A stretch of DNA of 37,656 nucleotides from Candidatus Acetothermia bacterium (GCA_024653305.1 JANLFW010000014.1:1-37656), one strand, 5' to 3'; positions 14,352-22,787 are shown, counted from the first letter of the stretch. The notes: generated by a model from the letters alone, not told the origin. Program-made: numbers and translations.

Positions 14352-15187
14352 CGCGCGATCTCCTCCCGCATCCTAAGGACCGCCTCGCGGGCATGCTCGG
14401 CGAACCGGGCCCCGGGCTTGCCGCGGTGGGCCCCGATGATGGACCGCGACGCGGCGACCACGGCCCCCGTGCCGCCGACGAACGCCCGGGCCACCTCCTC
14501 GGCCTTCGCCCCCTGGGCGCCGTACCCGGGGACGAGGAGGAACAGCGATGGGAACTCCGCTCGCACCTCAGCAAGCTCGTCAGGGTAGGTGCCGCCCACC
14601 ACCCCGCCGATGGCGCTGAACCCCGATCTCCCCCGCAGTCCCTCCCCCCACCGGTGCACAAGCCCGGCCACGTGGAGGTACACCGGCCTTCCCCCACAGC
14701 GCAGGTCCTGGACGTCGCCCGCGGACGGGTTGGAGGTGCGGACAAGGACGAACAGGCCCTTGGCCCCGTCCTTGAGGTAGGGGAGAAACGGGCCCACCGC
14801 GTCGAACCCGAGGTACGGGTTCAACGTCACGAAGTCCGCCTCGAACTCCCCGCTCAGGTGGGCCGCGGCGTACATGGCGCTGGTCGTCCCGATGTCCCCG
14901 CGCTTCACGTCGCCGATCACGATGCCCCCCGCACCCCGGATGTGGCGCAAGGTTTCGGCGTAGCAGCGAAGCCCCTCGACCCCCATCGCCTCGTAGTGCG
15001 CGATCTGCACCTTGTAGCAGGCGACCACGTCCAGGGTGGCCTCCACGACCTCCTGGTTGAACCTCGTCACCGCCTCGGGGAGAGGCAGCCCCGCGAGCGA
15101 ACCCGGGATCAGATCCGGGGTTGGGTCCAGGCCCACGCACACCGGCCCCCGGGTGGCCACCGCCTCAGCCAACCGGTCGATGATCAT
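14339..15187 (-). CDS. pyrF: Orotidine 5'-phosphate decarboxylase (type 2)
   Basis: Decarboxylates OMP to UMP, the last de novo step. The 282 residues are typical for the longer type 2 (Mycobacterium/Myxococcus-like) enzymes; type 1 are about 230. Seen: VCVGLDPTPDLIP at the N terminus, the catalytic D-x-K-R-x-D set in GDVKRGDIGTTSAMY near residue 95, and the phosphate-binding LVPGYGAQG near 225. The ATG at 15187 has GGAGGGACGGGG upstream and lies inside the 3' end of pyrC (23-base overlap). Confidence 0.94.
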   Translation of the reverse strand: MIIDRLAEAVATRGPVCVGLDPTPDLIPGSLAGLPLPEAVTRFNQEVVEATLDVVACYKVQIAHYEAMGVEGLRCYAETLRHIRGAGGIVIGDVKRGDIGTTSAMYAAAHLSGEFEADFVTLNPYLGFDAVGPFLPYLKDGAKGLFVLVRTSNPSAGDVQDLRCGGRPVYLHVAGLVHRWGEGLRGRSGFSAIGGVVGGTYPDELAEVRAEFPSLFLLVPGYGAQGAKAEEVARAFVGGTGAVVAASRSIIGAHRGKPGARFAEHAREAVLRMREEIARCLA

Positions 15188-16385
15188 CCCCGTCCCTCCC
15201 CTTGACGCGCCCGGCGAGGAAGATCACGTCTCCCCGGTGCACCGTGGCCCAGACCTTCCCCCACAGCGTTTGCCCGAGAAGGGGGGTGTTCTTCCCCCGG
15301 GAGAAGAAGAAGTCCTCGGTCACGGTGAACGGCGCGTCCTCGAACAACACCACGTCCCCGTCCATCCCCACGGCGAGCCGCCCTTTGGGCACCCCCAGGA
15401 TGCGGGCCGGGGACAGGGACATGAGTCGGGACAGTTGGGAAAGGGCGATCTCCCCCTCCCGCACGAGATGGGTGAAGAGGAGCGGGAAGGCCGTCTCGAT
15501 GCCGGAGATCCCCGGGGCTCCCCGCCGCTTGTCCTCCGGAGTATGGGGGGCATGGTCGGTGGCCACCGCGTCGATCCGTCCCTCCCGGAGGGCCGAGAGG
15601 AGCCGTTTCCGGGCAGCTTCGTCGCACAGCGGGGGGTTCACCCGGTACTCCCCCTCCAGGCACAGGTGGTGGGGGGTGACCTCGCAGGTGGCCGCCACCC
15701 CGCGCGCCTTGGCCCACTCCACGAGCTCCACCGTCCCGGGGCTCGCCACGTGGGCGATGTGCACCCGACATCCGGTCCACCGGGCGAGCCAGAGGTCCCG
15801 TCCGGCCATCAGCTCCTCGGAGAGCCTTGGGTCCGCGATCCCCCTGGACTCGCAGTGGGAGAAGATGACCCGGCCCAAGGCGGCGGCCGCGCGAAACGCG
15901 GCCAGGGCCACCTCCGGCCGCTCCACCCCTCGGCCATCGTCGGAGAACGCCCACACGTGGGGAGCCAGCCCCTCCATGTCGGCGAGCTCCTCCCCAGCCA
16001 GGCCCTGGGTGATGGCCCCTACCGGGTACACCTCCACCACCGCATGCTCCTCGGCCTTCTTCCGCACGTACTGGGCAACCTCAGGCCGGTCACACGCCGG
16101 GCGGGTGTTGGCCATCACCGACACGGCCGTGTACCCGCCCTTGGCCGCGGCCCAGCTCCCGGTGAGGATGTCCTCTTTTTCAGACTGGCCCGGGTCCCGG
16201 AAGTGGGCGTGGAGGTCCACGAACGCCGGGAGCAGGGTCCGTCCCTCCCCGGCGAGCACCGGGACGCCCGGGGCGACCAACCCCTTCCCCATGGCCCAGA
16301 TGACCCCATCCCGCACGAGGAGGTCTCCGTACGACTCCCCCAGGGCGTCGACCAGCCGTACGTCCTTGATGAGGAGCGAGCTCAT
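15165..16385 (-). CDS. pyrC: Dihydroorotase (type I)
   Basis: Zinc enzyme that closes carbamoyl-aspartate to dihydroorotate; 406 residues, the length of type I (PyrC/allantoinase-like) rather than the 340-residue type II. Seen: the metal motif DLHAHFRDPG near residue 57, MANTRP near 92, FSHCES near 180, HIAHVAS near 212 and the catalytic ATDHAPH near 288. The ATG overlaps the pyrI stop as ATGA (16382-16385). In many bacteria type I PyrC binds PyrB to form a channelled complex; the operon context allows that here. Confidence 0.95.
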   Translation of the reverse strand: MSSLLIKDVRLVDALGESYGDLLVRDGVIWAMGKGLVAPGVPVLAGEGRTLLPAFVDLHAHFRDPGQSEKEDILTGSWAAAKGGYTAVSVMANTRPACDRPEVAQYVRKKAEEHAVVEVYPVGAITQGLAGEELADMEGLAPHVWAFSDDGRGVERPEVALAAFRAAAALGRVIFSHCESRGIADPRLSEELMAGRDLWLARWTGCRVHIAHVASPGTVELVEWAKARGVAATCEVTPHHLCLEGEYRVNPPLCDEAARKRLLSALREGRIDAVATDHAPHTPEDKRRGAPGISGIETAFPLLFTHLVREGEIALSQLSRLMSLSPARILGVPKGRLAVGMDGDVVLFEDAPFTVTEDFFFSRGKNTPLLGQTLWGKVWATVHRGDVIFLAGRVKGRDGDDHRPVG

Positions 16386-16804
16386 GCCTGCAGGCGTTCG
16401 CCGCAGTAGAAACAGGCGTATTCTTTCTTGTCGCGGTCAACCAGGGAGAACTTGGCCGGGGCGTAGGGCTCGGCGGACGTGATGCACCGGGGGTTCTTGC
16501 AGCGGAGGATCCCCTCCACCCGCTCGGGGAGGCCGAGCTTCACCTTGCGCACGACCTTGCCCCCCTCGATGTAGTTCACGGTGATGTTGGGGTCGAGCAA
16601 GCCGAGCATGGTAAGGTCCAGGTCCAACGCCTCGGCGATCTTGATCATGTCCTTGCGGCCCATCTTGGTGCTGGGCACGTTCATCAAGAGCGCCACCGAG
16701 TAGTCGGCCTCCCGCAGCCCCAACCGCTCGAAGATGGAAAACCCGGTTCCCGGTTGGATGTGGTCCAGCACGATCCCCCGTTGAATGGAGTCCACCCTCA
16801 ACAT
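16382..16804 (-). CDS. pyrI: Aspartate carbamoyltransferase regulatory subunit
   Basis: Binds the allosteric nucleotides (CTP/ATP in known members) and links PyrB trimers; 140 residues. Seen: N-terminal nucleotide domain with VDSIQRGIVLDHI and LLMNVPSTKMGRKD, and the zinc domain with four cysteines in two pairs, C-KNPR-C and C-FY-C, matching the zinc site of E. coli PyrI. The ATG at 16804 lies 7 bases inside pyrB and is preceded by GGGGTGAGG. It means flux into pyrimidines is probably controlled at the enzyme level by feedback, which may be why the operon has no leader region for attenuation. Confidence 0.95.
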   Translation of the reverse strand: MLRVDSIQRGIVLDHIQPGTGFSIFERLGLREADYSVALLMNVPSTKMGRKDMIKIAEALDLDLTMLGLLDPNITVNYIEGGKVVRKVKLGLPERVEGILRCKNPRCITSAEPYAPAKFSLVDRDKKEYACFYCGERLQA

Positions 16805-17742
16805 GGCCTCACCCCAAGCAGATAGGTGACGAGCGCCATCCGCACGAACATCCCCAGGCGGGCTTGCTGGAAGTACACCGCGCGGGGGTCGTCGTCCACC
16901 GCCGGGTGGATCTCCACCACCCGCGGCAAGGGGTGCATCACGATCAGGTCTTTCTTGGCCTGGACCAGCCTGTCCGGGGTCAGGACGAAAGAATCCCGCA
17001 GGCGTAGGTAGTCCTCTTCGTTGAAGAACCGCTCCCGTTGGATGCGGGTCATGTACAGGACGTCGGCCCGGGCCAATCCCCCTTCGAGGTCGGCCGTCTC
17101 CCACCACGTGATCCCCGGGTTGAGCGCCCGTACCTCCTCCTTCACCGCCTCGGGGAGGCGGAGCTCCACCGGGGAGATGAGGATAAGGTCGATCCCAGGA
17201 AAGCAGGCCAAGGCCTTGATGAGGGAGTGCACCGTTCGCCCGTACTTGAGGTCCCCGCACAAGGCCACGGAGAGCTCCTCGAGCCTTCCCTTGAACGATT
17301 GAATCGTGCACAGGTCGGTCAGGGTCTGGGTGGGATGCTCCCGGGCCCCGTCTCCGGCGTTGATCAGGGGAACCGAGGCGTACAGGGCGGCGAGCCTGGC
17401 CGCCCCTTCTTTGGGGTGGCGCAGAACCACGATGTCGGAGTAGGCGCACACGGTACGGATGGCGTCGGCGAGTCCCTCCCCTTTGGCGGCGGAGCTGGTG
17501 GCCGGGTCGGCCACGGTGAGGACCCTCCCGCCAAGCCTCTGCATGGCCGCCTCGAACGAAAGGCGGGTGCGGGTGCTGGGCTCGTAGAACAGGGTAACCA
17601 TGACCTTGCCGGCGCAGACGTCCTGCCACCGGGCGGGGGCGTCCATGATGTCGTGGGCAAGGGAGATCAGGGCGCGGTACTCTTCGGTAGAGAAGTCCAG
17701 CGCATCCACGAAGTGGCGCGGCCTCGCCTTAAGGGACGCCAT
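16798..17742 (-). CDS. pyrB: Aspartate carbamoyltransferase catalytic subunit
   Basis: Makes carbamoyl-aspartate from carbamoyl phosphate and aspartate; 314 residues. Seen: the carbamoyl-phosphate loop FYEPSTRTRLSFE near residue 52, HPTQTLTDL near 136, GDLKYGRTVHS near 163 and HPLPR near 270. It heads a tightly overlapped series, pyrB-I-C-F-K-D-E. No carA/carB is present, so carbamoyl phosphate is made elsewhere. The ATG is 9 bases after a TATAAT box, giving a 2-3 base leader; no ribosome site is seen. Confidence 0.96.
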   Translation of the reverse strand: MASLKARPRHFVDALDFSTEEYRALISLAHDIMDAPARWQDVCAGKVMVTLFYEPSTRTRLSFEAAMQRLGGRVLTVADPATSSAAKGEGLADAIRTVCAYSDIVVLRHPKEGAARLAALYASVPLINAGDGAREHPTQTLTDLCTIQSFKGRLEELSVALCGDLKYGRTVHSLIKALACFPGIDLILISPVELRLPEAVKEEVRALNPGITWWETADLEGGLARADVLYMTRIQRERFFNEEDYLRLRDSFVLTPDRLVQAKKDLIVMHPLPRVVEIHPAVDDDPRAVYFQQARLGMFVRMALVTYLLGVRPC

Positions 17743-17751
17743 TTGGCGCGG

Positions 17752-17779
17752 ATTATACGGGAGCGCCTGGGCAGGGCAA
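17752..17779 (-). promoter_or_regulatory. pyr operon promoter
   Basis: TTGCCC (17779-17774), a 16-base spacer and TATAAT (17757-17752) read on the minus strand, 9 bases before the pyrB ATG. The resulting leader of 2-3 bases leaves no room for a PyrR-type attenuator or a riboswitch. Confidence 0.65.
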
Positions 17780-17801
17780 ACATGCTGGGAGGCCTCTCAT
17801 C

Positions 17802-18695
17802 TCACTCCCGCTTGTACGGGACCCCGAGGGCCTTCGGGAAACGCACCCGGCCCACGACCCCCGACACCACAAGCAGGGTCACGATGTAGGGGAGCATGTC
17901 CACGAACTGCCACGGGATCGTCTTCGTGGGCAGGGTCTTGATCCACGTGGCCAGGCTCTGGAAGAAGCCGAAGATGAACCCGCCCACGAGCCCCAGGAGC
18001 GGGTTGAGGCCGGAGAATACCACCGTGGCCAGGGCGATGAACCCCCGGCCGGCGGACAGCTCCTTCGTCACCGACCCAAACCAGGCCACGGACATGTACG
18101 CCCCGGCGAGGCCGGCGAGCGCCCCCCCCACCGTAGTCGCGAGCAGCCGGATCAGGTTCACGTTGATCCCCGCTACGTCCGCCGCCTCGGGGTTCTCCCC
18201 CGCTGCCTTGAGGATGAGCCCCGCCCTCGTCCGGTTGAGGAAAAGGTGCGCCAAGAAGGGCACGACGAGGGCCACGAAGATGAGGGGGGAGAGGGCCCCC
18301 ATCGGCGTCCGCAGCTTGAGAAGCTGGGCCTCCGGCGGGACGGCGTGGAACCCAGGGGCCCCCAGCTTGATCAAACCAAACGCCACGAACCCCAACGCAA
18401 ACAGGTTGATCCCGATTCCGGCGATCATCTGGGTCCCCTTCCAGTACGTGCAGATCACGGAGAACACCAGGCCAAGGGCCAGCCCCACCGCCACGCCCGC
18501 CAGGAGGCCGACGATAGCCCCCCCCGCCTTCGCCCCGAGCACCCCCACAAAGGCGCTCGTGAGGAGAATCCCCTCCAGGCCAATATTGAACAGCCCCGCG
18601 GTCTCCCCGATGATCTCCCCCACCGCGGTCAGGGTGATGGGGACCATGGCGTGGAGGGAGATCCGCAGGAGGTCGAGGATGCTTGCCCAGTTCAT
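17802..18695 (-). CDS. BMP-family ABC importer permease 2
   Basis: Inner-membrane permease of 297 residues of the branched-chain/ribose permease superfamily, as in nucleoside importers (NupQ, YufQ). Seen: eight or more hydrophobic segments, the family block GLFNIGLEGILL near residue 35, and the coupling motif LKAAGENPEAADVAGINV near 175. The ATG overlaps the stop of permease 1 as ATGA. It is the last gene of the importer operon; pyrB starts 60 bases downstream from its own promoter. Substrate is probably a nucleoside, from family and context. Confidence 0.88.
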   Translation of the reverse strand: MNWASILDLLRISLHAMVPITLTAVGEIIGETAGLFNIGLEGILLTSAFVGVLGAKAGGAIVGLLAGVAVGLALGLVFSVICTYWKGTQMIAGIGINLFALGFVAFGLIKLGAPGFHAVPPEAQLLKLRTPMGALSPLIFVALVVPFLAHLFLNRTRAGLILKAAGENPEAADVAGINVNLIRLLATTVGGALAGLAGAYMSVAWFGSVTKELSAGRGFIALATVVFSGLNPLLGLVGGFIFGFFQSLATWIKTLPTKTIPWQFVDMLPYIVTLLVVSGVVGRVRFPKALGVPYKRE

Positions 18696-19831
18696 GCCGT
18701 CTCCTTCTTCGCCCGGGTGAAGCTCCCCACAAGCCCCCGCCCGGCTGCGGCCAGGGCGGGGAAGATCCGGATCAGCTCGGGAATCGCCATCGCCAGGACG
18801 ATCGCCCCCATGACGACCCGGATCATCTCCAAAGGCACGGGGTTGGCGCCGTAGAACTGCATCACCCGGCCCCCGGCGTTGAGGCCGCCGAAGAACAGGG
18901 CCGCGACGAGGATCCCAATCGGGTGGTTCCGGCCGACCATCGCCACCGCCATCCCGTCGAACCCCAGGTTCATGAGCTCCGGCAGCCCGCTGATGATGGC
19001 GTAGGTGGGCGGAAGGCCCATCGTCGTCGCCGCCCCGGCCAGGCCGGCCCCGATCCCCCCGAGCACGAAGCTGAGGAGGATCGTGCGCTTGATCGAGATC
19101 CCGCCGTACCGAGCCGCGGTGGGGTTGAGCCCCGCAGCCCGCATCTCGTAGCCCGTGGCCGTGTGCCAGAGGAGGAAGTAGACGAGGAGGGCAAACGCCA
19201 CGGCGAGGAACACGGAGTAGGACAGGTCCGTTCCCGCCACCAGGATCGGGAACCGCGCCGTGCGGGGCACGCTCACCGTCTTCTCGGCCCGCCTGGGATC
19301 CACGAGCACCTGGGCCACGAGGTAGAACACGAGAAAGCGGCTCATCCAGTTGAACATGATCGTGGAGATGACCTCGCTCACCCCCCGGGTGAGCTTGAGG
19401 AGGGCCGGCCCCAGGCTCCACAGGGCCCCGGCGATCCCGGCCAGGGCGATCCCCACGAGGAGGTGGAGGCCCGCGGGGAGCTTGAAGTAGGCCACCGTCA
19501 CCGCCGCCGCGGCCCCCACGTACATCTGGCCCTCGGCTCCGATGTTGAACATCCCCGCCCGCACGCAAATCGAGAACGTGAGCGCAGTGAGGATGAGGGG
19601 GACACCGCGGGCAATCGAGCTTGCGATCTCATAGCTTCCGCCGAATGCCCCCTTGAGGAGCGCCCAGTACGCGTGCCACGGCTCGTACCCCCAGATGTAC
19701 ATGAGCACCGCCCCCACGAGGAGCCCCAGGACCGCCGCGAGCACCGACTCCAGCGCCGGGTGGAGCCCGGAAAGCGTGCGGTGGGCCCCACGCAGGAGCC
19801 TTCCCCCCGGACGAACGTCCGCCCCCGTCAT
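18692..19831 (-). CDS. BMP-family ABC importer permease 1
   Basis: Permease of 379 residues, paralogue of permease 2 with a longer N terminus, as usual for NupP/YufP-type subunits. Seen: the shared block GMFNIGAEGQMYVGA near residue 90, the coupling motif MRAAGLNPTAARYGGISI near 235, and about ten hydrophobic segments. The ATG at 19831 overlaps the ATPase stop as ATGA (19828-19831). It should form the heterodimeric channel with permease 2. Confidence 0.88.
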   Translation of the reverse strand: MTGADVRPGGRLLRGAHRTLSGLHPALESVLAAVLGLLVGAVLMYIWGYEPWHAYWALLKGAFGGSYEIASSIARGVPLILTALTFSICVRAGMFNIGAEGQMYVGAAAAVTVAYFKLPAGLHLLVGIALAGIAGALWSLGPALLKLTRGVSEVISTIMFNWMSRFLVFYLVAQVLVDPRRAEKTVSVPRTARFPILVAGTDLSYSVFLAVAFALLVYFLLWHTATGYEMRAAGLNPTAARYGGISIKRTILLSFVLGGIGAGLAGAATTMGLPPTYAIISGLPELMNLGFDGMAVAMVGRNHPIGILVAALFFGGLNAGGRVMQFYGANPVPLEMIRVVMGAIVLAMAIPELIRIFPALAAAGRGLVGSFTRAKKETA

Positions 19832-21417
19832 CCCTTCACCCCCACTCCGCCCATGAGCATCCCGATCCTCTCCCGGTCCAGCTCCTCCGGCCGGGCCACG
19901 GTCATGAACCGTCCCTCGTACATGATCGCCACCCGGTCGGACAGGGCCAGCACCTCGTCCAGGTCCGCCGAAACAAGGAGGATGGCTCGCCCCCGGTCCC
20001 GCATCTCCACCAGCGTGTCCCGGATGTACTGCGCTGCGCCCACATCGAGCCCCCGCGTGGGCTGGAAGGCGATGACGATCGCCGGGTCCTTGGCGAGCTC
20101 CCGCCCCACGATGAGCTTCTGCTGGTTGCCGCCCGACAGGCTCTTGGCCGGGGCGGCTGGGCCCGTGGCCTGGATCTCGAACCGCTCCATGAGCGACCGC
20201 ACATGGGCGTTGATCCTCCTCCAGCGGAGGACCGACAGGGGCCCCCGAAACTCGTCCCACCGGTGCACCCCGAGGATCGCGTTCTCGGCCAGCGTGAACT
20301 GGAGGACCAGCCCCAGCACCCACCGGTCCTCGGGGATGTGGGCCACGCCGAGCTTGTAGATCTGGCGCGGGTCCAGGCCGAGGATGTTCTTCCCCTGGAT
20401 TGTCGCCGTGCCCGTGAGGGCCGGCCGGAGCCCGGTCAGGGCCTCCACAAGCTCGGTCTGACCGTTCCCCTCCACCCCGGCGATCCCGAAGATCTCCCCG
20501 GCGCGGACGTCGAACGAAAGGTCGTGCACGGCCACGGGTCTCGTGTCCCCAGCCACGGACAGGTTCTCCACGTGGAGGACCCCTGGCCCCTGGGACCCCG
20601 TTCGGGGCGCACTGTGGACGGGGATCTCTGCCGTGGAGAGCTCCACCGCCCGCCCCGCCCGGGCCTCCACCGCCTTCCCCACCATGAGCTGGGCCAGTTC
20701 CTCCTTCGTCACGTCCGCGGTCCGTACGTCGCCCACCACCATCCCCCGGCGGAGGACCACCACCCGGTCCGTGATCGAGCCCACCTCCTTCAGCTTGTGG
20801 GTGATGAGGACGATTGCCTTCCCCGCATCCCGCAGCCGCCCAAGGAGCTGGAACAGCTCGTCCACCTCGAGGGGGGTGAGGACGCTCGTGGGCTCGTCGA
20901 GGATGAGGAGGTCCACGTCCCGGGACAGGACCTTGAGGATCTCCACCCGCTGCTGCTCCCCCACGGCGAGCTTCTCCACCGGGACGTCGAGGGGAACCTT
21001 GAGCCCGCTTTCCTCCATCAGGGCCTCGAGCTTGGCCCGCGTGGCGGCCAACGTGAGGGGCGCGAGCGGCCGCTCGTGGGACAGGGCCACGTTCTCCACC
21101 GCGGTGAACGTTCCCACGAGGGCGAAGTGCTGGTGGACCATCCCGATCCCGAAGTCCAGGGCCTGGCGGGGGCTGGAGAAGCTGACCCGCCCCCGGGGGG
21201 AGACTACCCGGCCCCGGGTCGGGGGGAGAAGACCAGACAGGATCTTGGTGAGCGTTGTCTTGCCCGCCCCGTTCTCCCCGAGGAGGCCCACGATCTCCCC
21301 GGGGCGGAGCTCCACCGTCGCGTCGCGGACGGCGACCGTGCCATCGGAGTAGATCTTGGTGATCCGCTCCGCCCGGAGGAAGTACCCGTCACTGCGGGGG
21401 CGCGACGTTTCGGTCAT
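19828..21417 (-). CDS. BMP-family ABC importer ATPase (two domains)
   Basis: Duplicated ATPase of 529 residues that drives nucleoside-type import. First half: Walker A GLLGENGAGKTT near residue 45, Q-loop VHQHF, signature LAVGEQQR, Walker B LLILDEPTS. Second half: Walker A is degenerate (GVEGNGQTELV, with no GK-T/S) while the signature SGGNQQK remains; this asymmetry is the family norm for NupO/YufO and sugar importers such as RbsA. The ATG at 21417 lies 91 bases past the binding-protein stop, with a strong stem-loop between. Confidence 0.92.
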   Translation of the reverse strand: MTETSRPRSDGYFLRAERITKIYSDGTVAVRDATVELRPGEIVGLLGENGAGKTTLTKILSGLLPPTRGRVVSPRGRVSFSSPRQALDFGIGMVHQHFALVGTFTAVENVALSHERPLAPLTLAATRAKLEALMEESGLKVPLDVPVEKLAVGEQQRVEILKVLSRDVDLLILDEPTSVLTPLEVDELFQLLGRLRDAGKAIVLITHKLKEVGSITDRVVVLRRGMVVGDVRTADVTKEELAQLMVGKAVEARAGRAVELSTAEIPVHSAPRTGSQGPGVLHVENLSVAGDTRPVAVHDLSFDVRAGEIFGIAGVEGNGQTELVEALTGLRPALTGTATIQGKNILGLDPRQIYKLGVAHIPEDRWVLGLVLQFTLAENAILGVHRWDEFRGPLSVLRWRRINAHVRSLMERFEIQATGPAAPAKSLSGGNQQKLIVGRELAKDPAIVIAFQPTRGLDVGAAQYIRDTLVEMRDRGRAILLVSADLDEVLALSDRVAIMYEGRFMTVARPEELDRERIGMLMGGVGVKG

Positions 21418-21439
21418 GGGAGTGCCCTTGGTGACAGAA

Positions 21440-21476
21440 GACAGGGAGAGGGGAACGACGTTCCCCTCTCCCTGTC
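21440..21476 (-). promoter_or_regulatory. Stem-loop between binding protein and ATPase genes
   Basis: A perfect 17-bp stem (21440-21456 with 21460-21476) closes a 3-base loop. No T-run follows on the minus strand. Like the phnD-phnC hairpin, it probably protects the binding-protein message or dampens downstream transcription. Confidence 0.7.
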
Positions 21477-21507
21477 AGTCTAGTCCACGCTGTCCACCGC
21501 CGGGGCC

Positions 21508-22686
21508 CTACGGGGCGCCCAACGTGTACTTGGCGCGGACCGCCTGCATCTCGGCTACGGTGTCCGCGGTCGGGACCTGGATCGTCCCGTTGAGGATCCC
21601 GGCCTCAAGCTCATCGATCGCCGCCCAGATCCAGTCGGGGAGCGTGGCCCGGTTGGCCTGCCAGTTGAGGATCGTCTCGGCGATGTCCTCCGGCTTCAGG
21701 GCGCCTGCCTTCACCCCGAACTCGATGAACTCCAGGAGGTCGCCGTACTTGCTGATCCCCACGCCGCCCTCGGCGAGGCCCAGGCTCACGATGCCGCCTG
21801 TGAACGTCCCCTCGACCACGGCCTTCACCGCCATGTAGCACCCGGTGTCCACCCGCTTCATTCCGCTGGCCAGGCCGTGGAGGCCCTTGCCCATCCAGTC
21901 CTGGTTTGCGTCCACGCCGAAGTAGTACGGCGGTCCGGAGCGGGTCCCCCGGTTGCGGTGGTACTCCGTGATCGCCTCCAGGTCCCCGATCCCCAGCGGG
22001 CCCGCCACGTTGTACACCCCCACCGCGCCCTGGGCGAGCATGGCCTCGGTGGCCGCCTTCCCCAGCGCGATGTCGCTGAACGAGCCGGTGTACGTGTACA
22101 GCATCTCCACCTGGGCGGGCTTGCCCGTCACCGCGGCGTACTGCTTGTTCCCCCAGTCCATCCCGAACCGGAACCCGGCCTCGAAGTGGTACAGAACTGG
22201 GATCTCAATCCCCAGCACCACGCCGGCCTTGGGGTAGCCGTGGTGAGCGGCGGCCATTGCCGCCAGGGCCCCGATGAGGGCGCTCATCTCGTTCTCCCGG
22301 AACACGATGCTCATCACGTTGGGGGCGTCCACGACCGAGTCGATGATCGCGAACTTCTGGTTCGGGAACTCCGTCGCCGCCTGGGCGAGGGCGTCCCCGA
22401 GGAGGAACCCCACGCAGATGATGAGGTCGTACTCCCGCGTCCGGGCCAGGTTCCGCAGGTTCGGCAGGTAGTCGGCGGCCGTGGCGCTCTGGACCTCCAC
22501 CATCTCCAGGCCGAAGTCCTGGGCTGCCTGGTCCGTGCCCTTGAACCCCATGTCGTTGAACGAGAGGTCGCCTCGTCCGCCAACGTCCAGCACCACCGCT
22601 ACTTTGCCCTTCAGGGCCGGACCCGCAAACGCCGGCACCGCGAGCAACATCGCGGCCACCAGAACCCACATTCCCCACTTGCGCAC
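21508..22686 (-). CDS. BMP-family solute-binding protein (PnrA/Med-like)
   Basis: Periplasmic binding protein of 392 residues of the basic membrane protein family, whose studied members (PnrA, RfuA, BmpA relatives) bind purine or pyrimidine nucleosides or, in one case, riboflavin. Seen: signal peptide ending near AFAGPA around residue 22 without a lipobox Cys, the ligand-edge motif GDLSFNDMGFKG near 40, where family members place ring-contacting residues, and VYNVAGPLGIGDLEAI near 225. It starts with GTG at 22686 after GGGGTGATCC. The consensus promoter upstream is among the best in the window, fitting a well-expressed binding protein. Confidence 0.9.
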   Translation of the reverse strand: MRKWGMWVLVAAMLLAVPAFAGPALKGKVAVVLDVGGRGDLSFNDMGFKGTDQAAQDFGLEMVEVQSATAADYLPNLRNLARTREYDLIICVGFLLGDALAQAATEFPNQKFAIIDSVVDAPNVMSIVFRENEMSALIGALAAMAAAHHGYPKAGVVLGIEIPVLYHFEAGFRFGMDWGNKQYAAVTGKPAQVEMLYTYTGSFSDIALGKAATEAMLAQGAVGVYNVAGPLGIGDLEAITEYHRNRGTRSGPPYYFGVDANQDWMGKGLHGLASGMKRVDTGCYMAVKAVVEGTFTGGIVSLGLAEGGVGISKYGDLLEFIEFGVKAGALKPEDIAETILNWQANRATLPDWIWAAIDELEAGILNGTIQVPTADTVAEMQAVRAKYTLGAP

Positions 22687-22735
22687 CCTGGATCACCCCG
22701 TTTTCCCGGGGCCGAAAAGCCCCGTAGATTAAACT

Positions 22736-22764
22736 ATTCTAGCTAAGATGGGGTGTAGAGACAA
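22736..22764 (-). promoter_or_regulatory. BMP importer operon promoter
   Basis: TTGTCT (22764-22759), an exact 17-base spacer and TAGAAT (22741-22736), read on the minus strand. The leader is about 45 bases and contains a short GGGGC/GCCCC hairpin before the ribosome site. Its -35 box is 10 bases from the -10 box of the divergent gene, so the two promoters probably compete. Confidence 0.75.
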
Positions 22765-22773
22765 GGGACGTGT

Positions 22774-22779
22774 TAGAAT
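22774..22779 (+). promoter_or_regulatory. Leaderless -10 box of the secreted helical protein
   Basis: TAGAAT ends 8 bases before the ATG at 22788; no proper -35 box is seen. The expected leader is about 2 bases. Confidence 0.5.
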
Positions 22780-22787
22780 ATCGAGGG

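Noticed and set aside
21457-21476. Rho-independent terminator after the BMP binding-protein gene
   Set aside because: The stem is strong, but no T-run follows on the minus strand, and the ATPase gene has no clear promoter of its own; called a stem-loop instead.
20203-21483. Long plus-strand open frame opposite the BMP ATPase
   Set aside because: Antisense shadow; the minus strand carries all ABC ATPase motifs.
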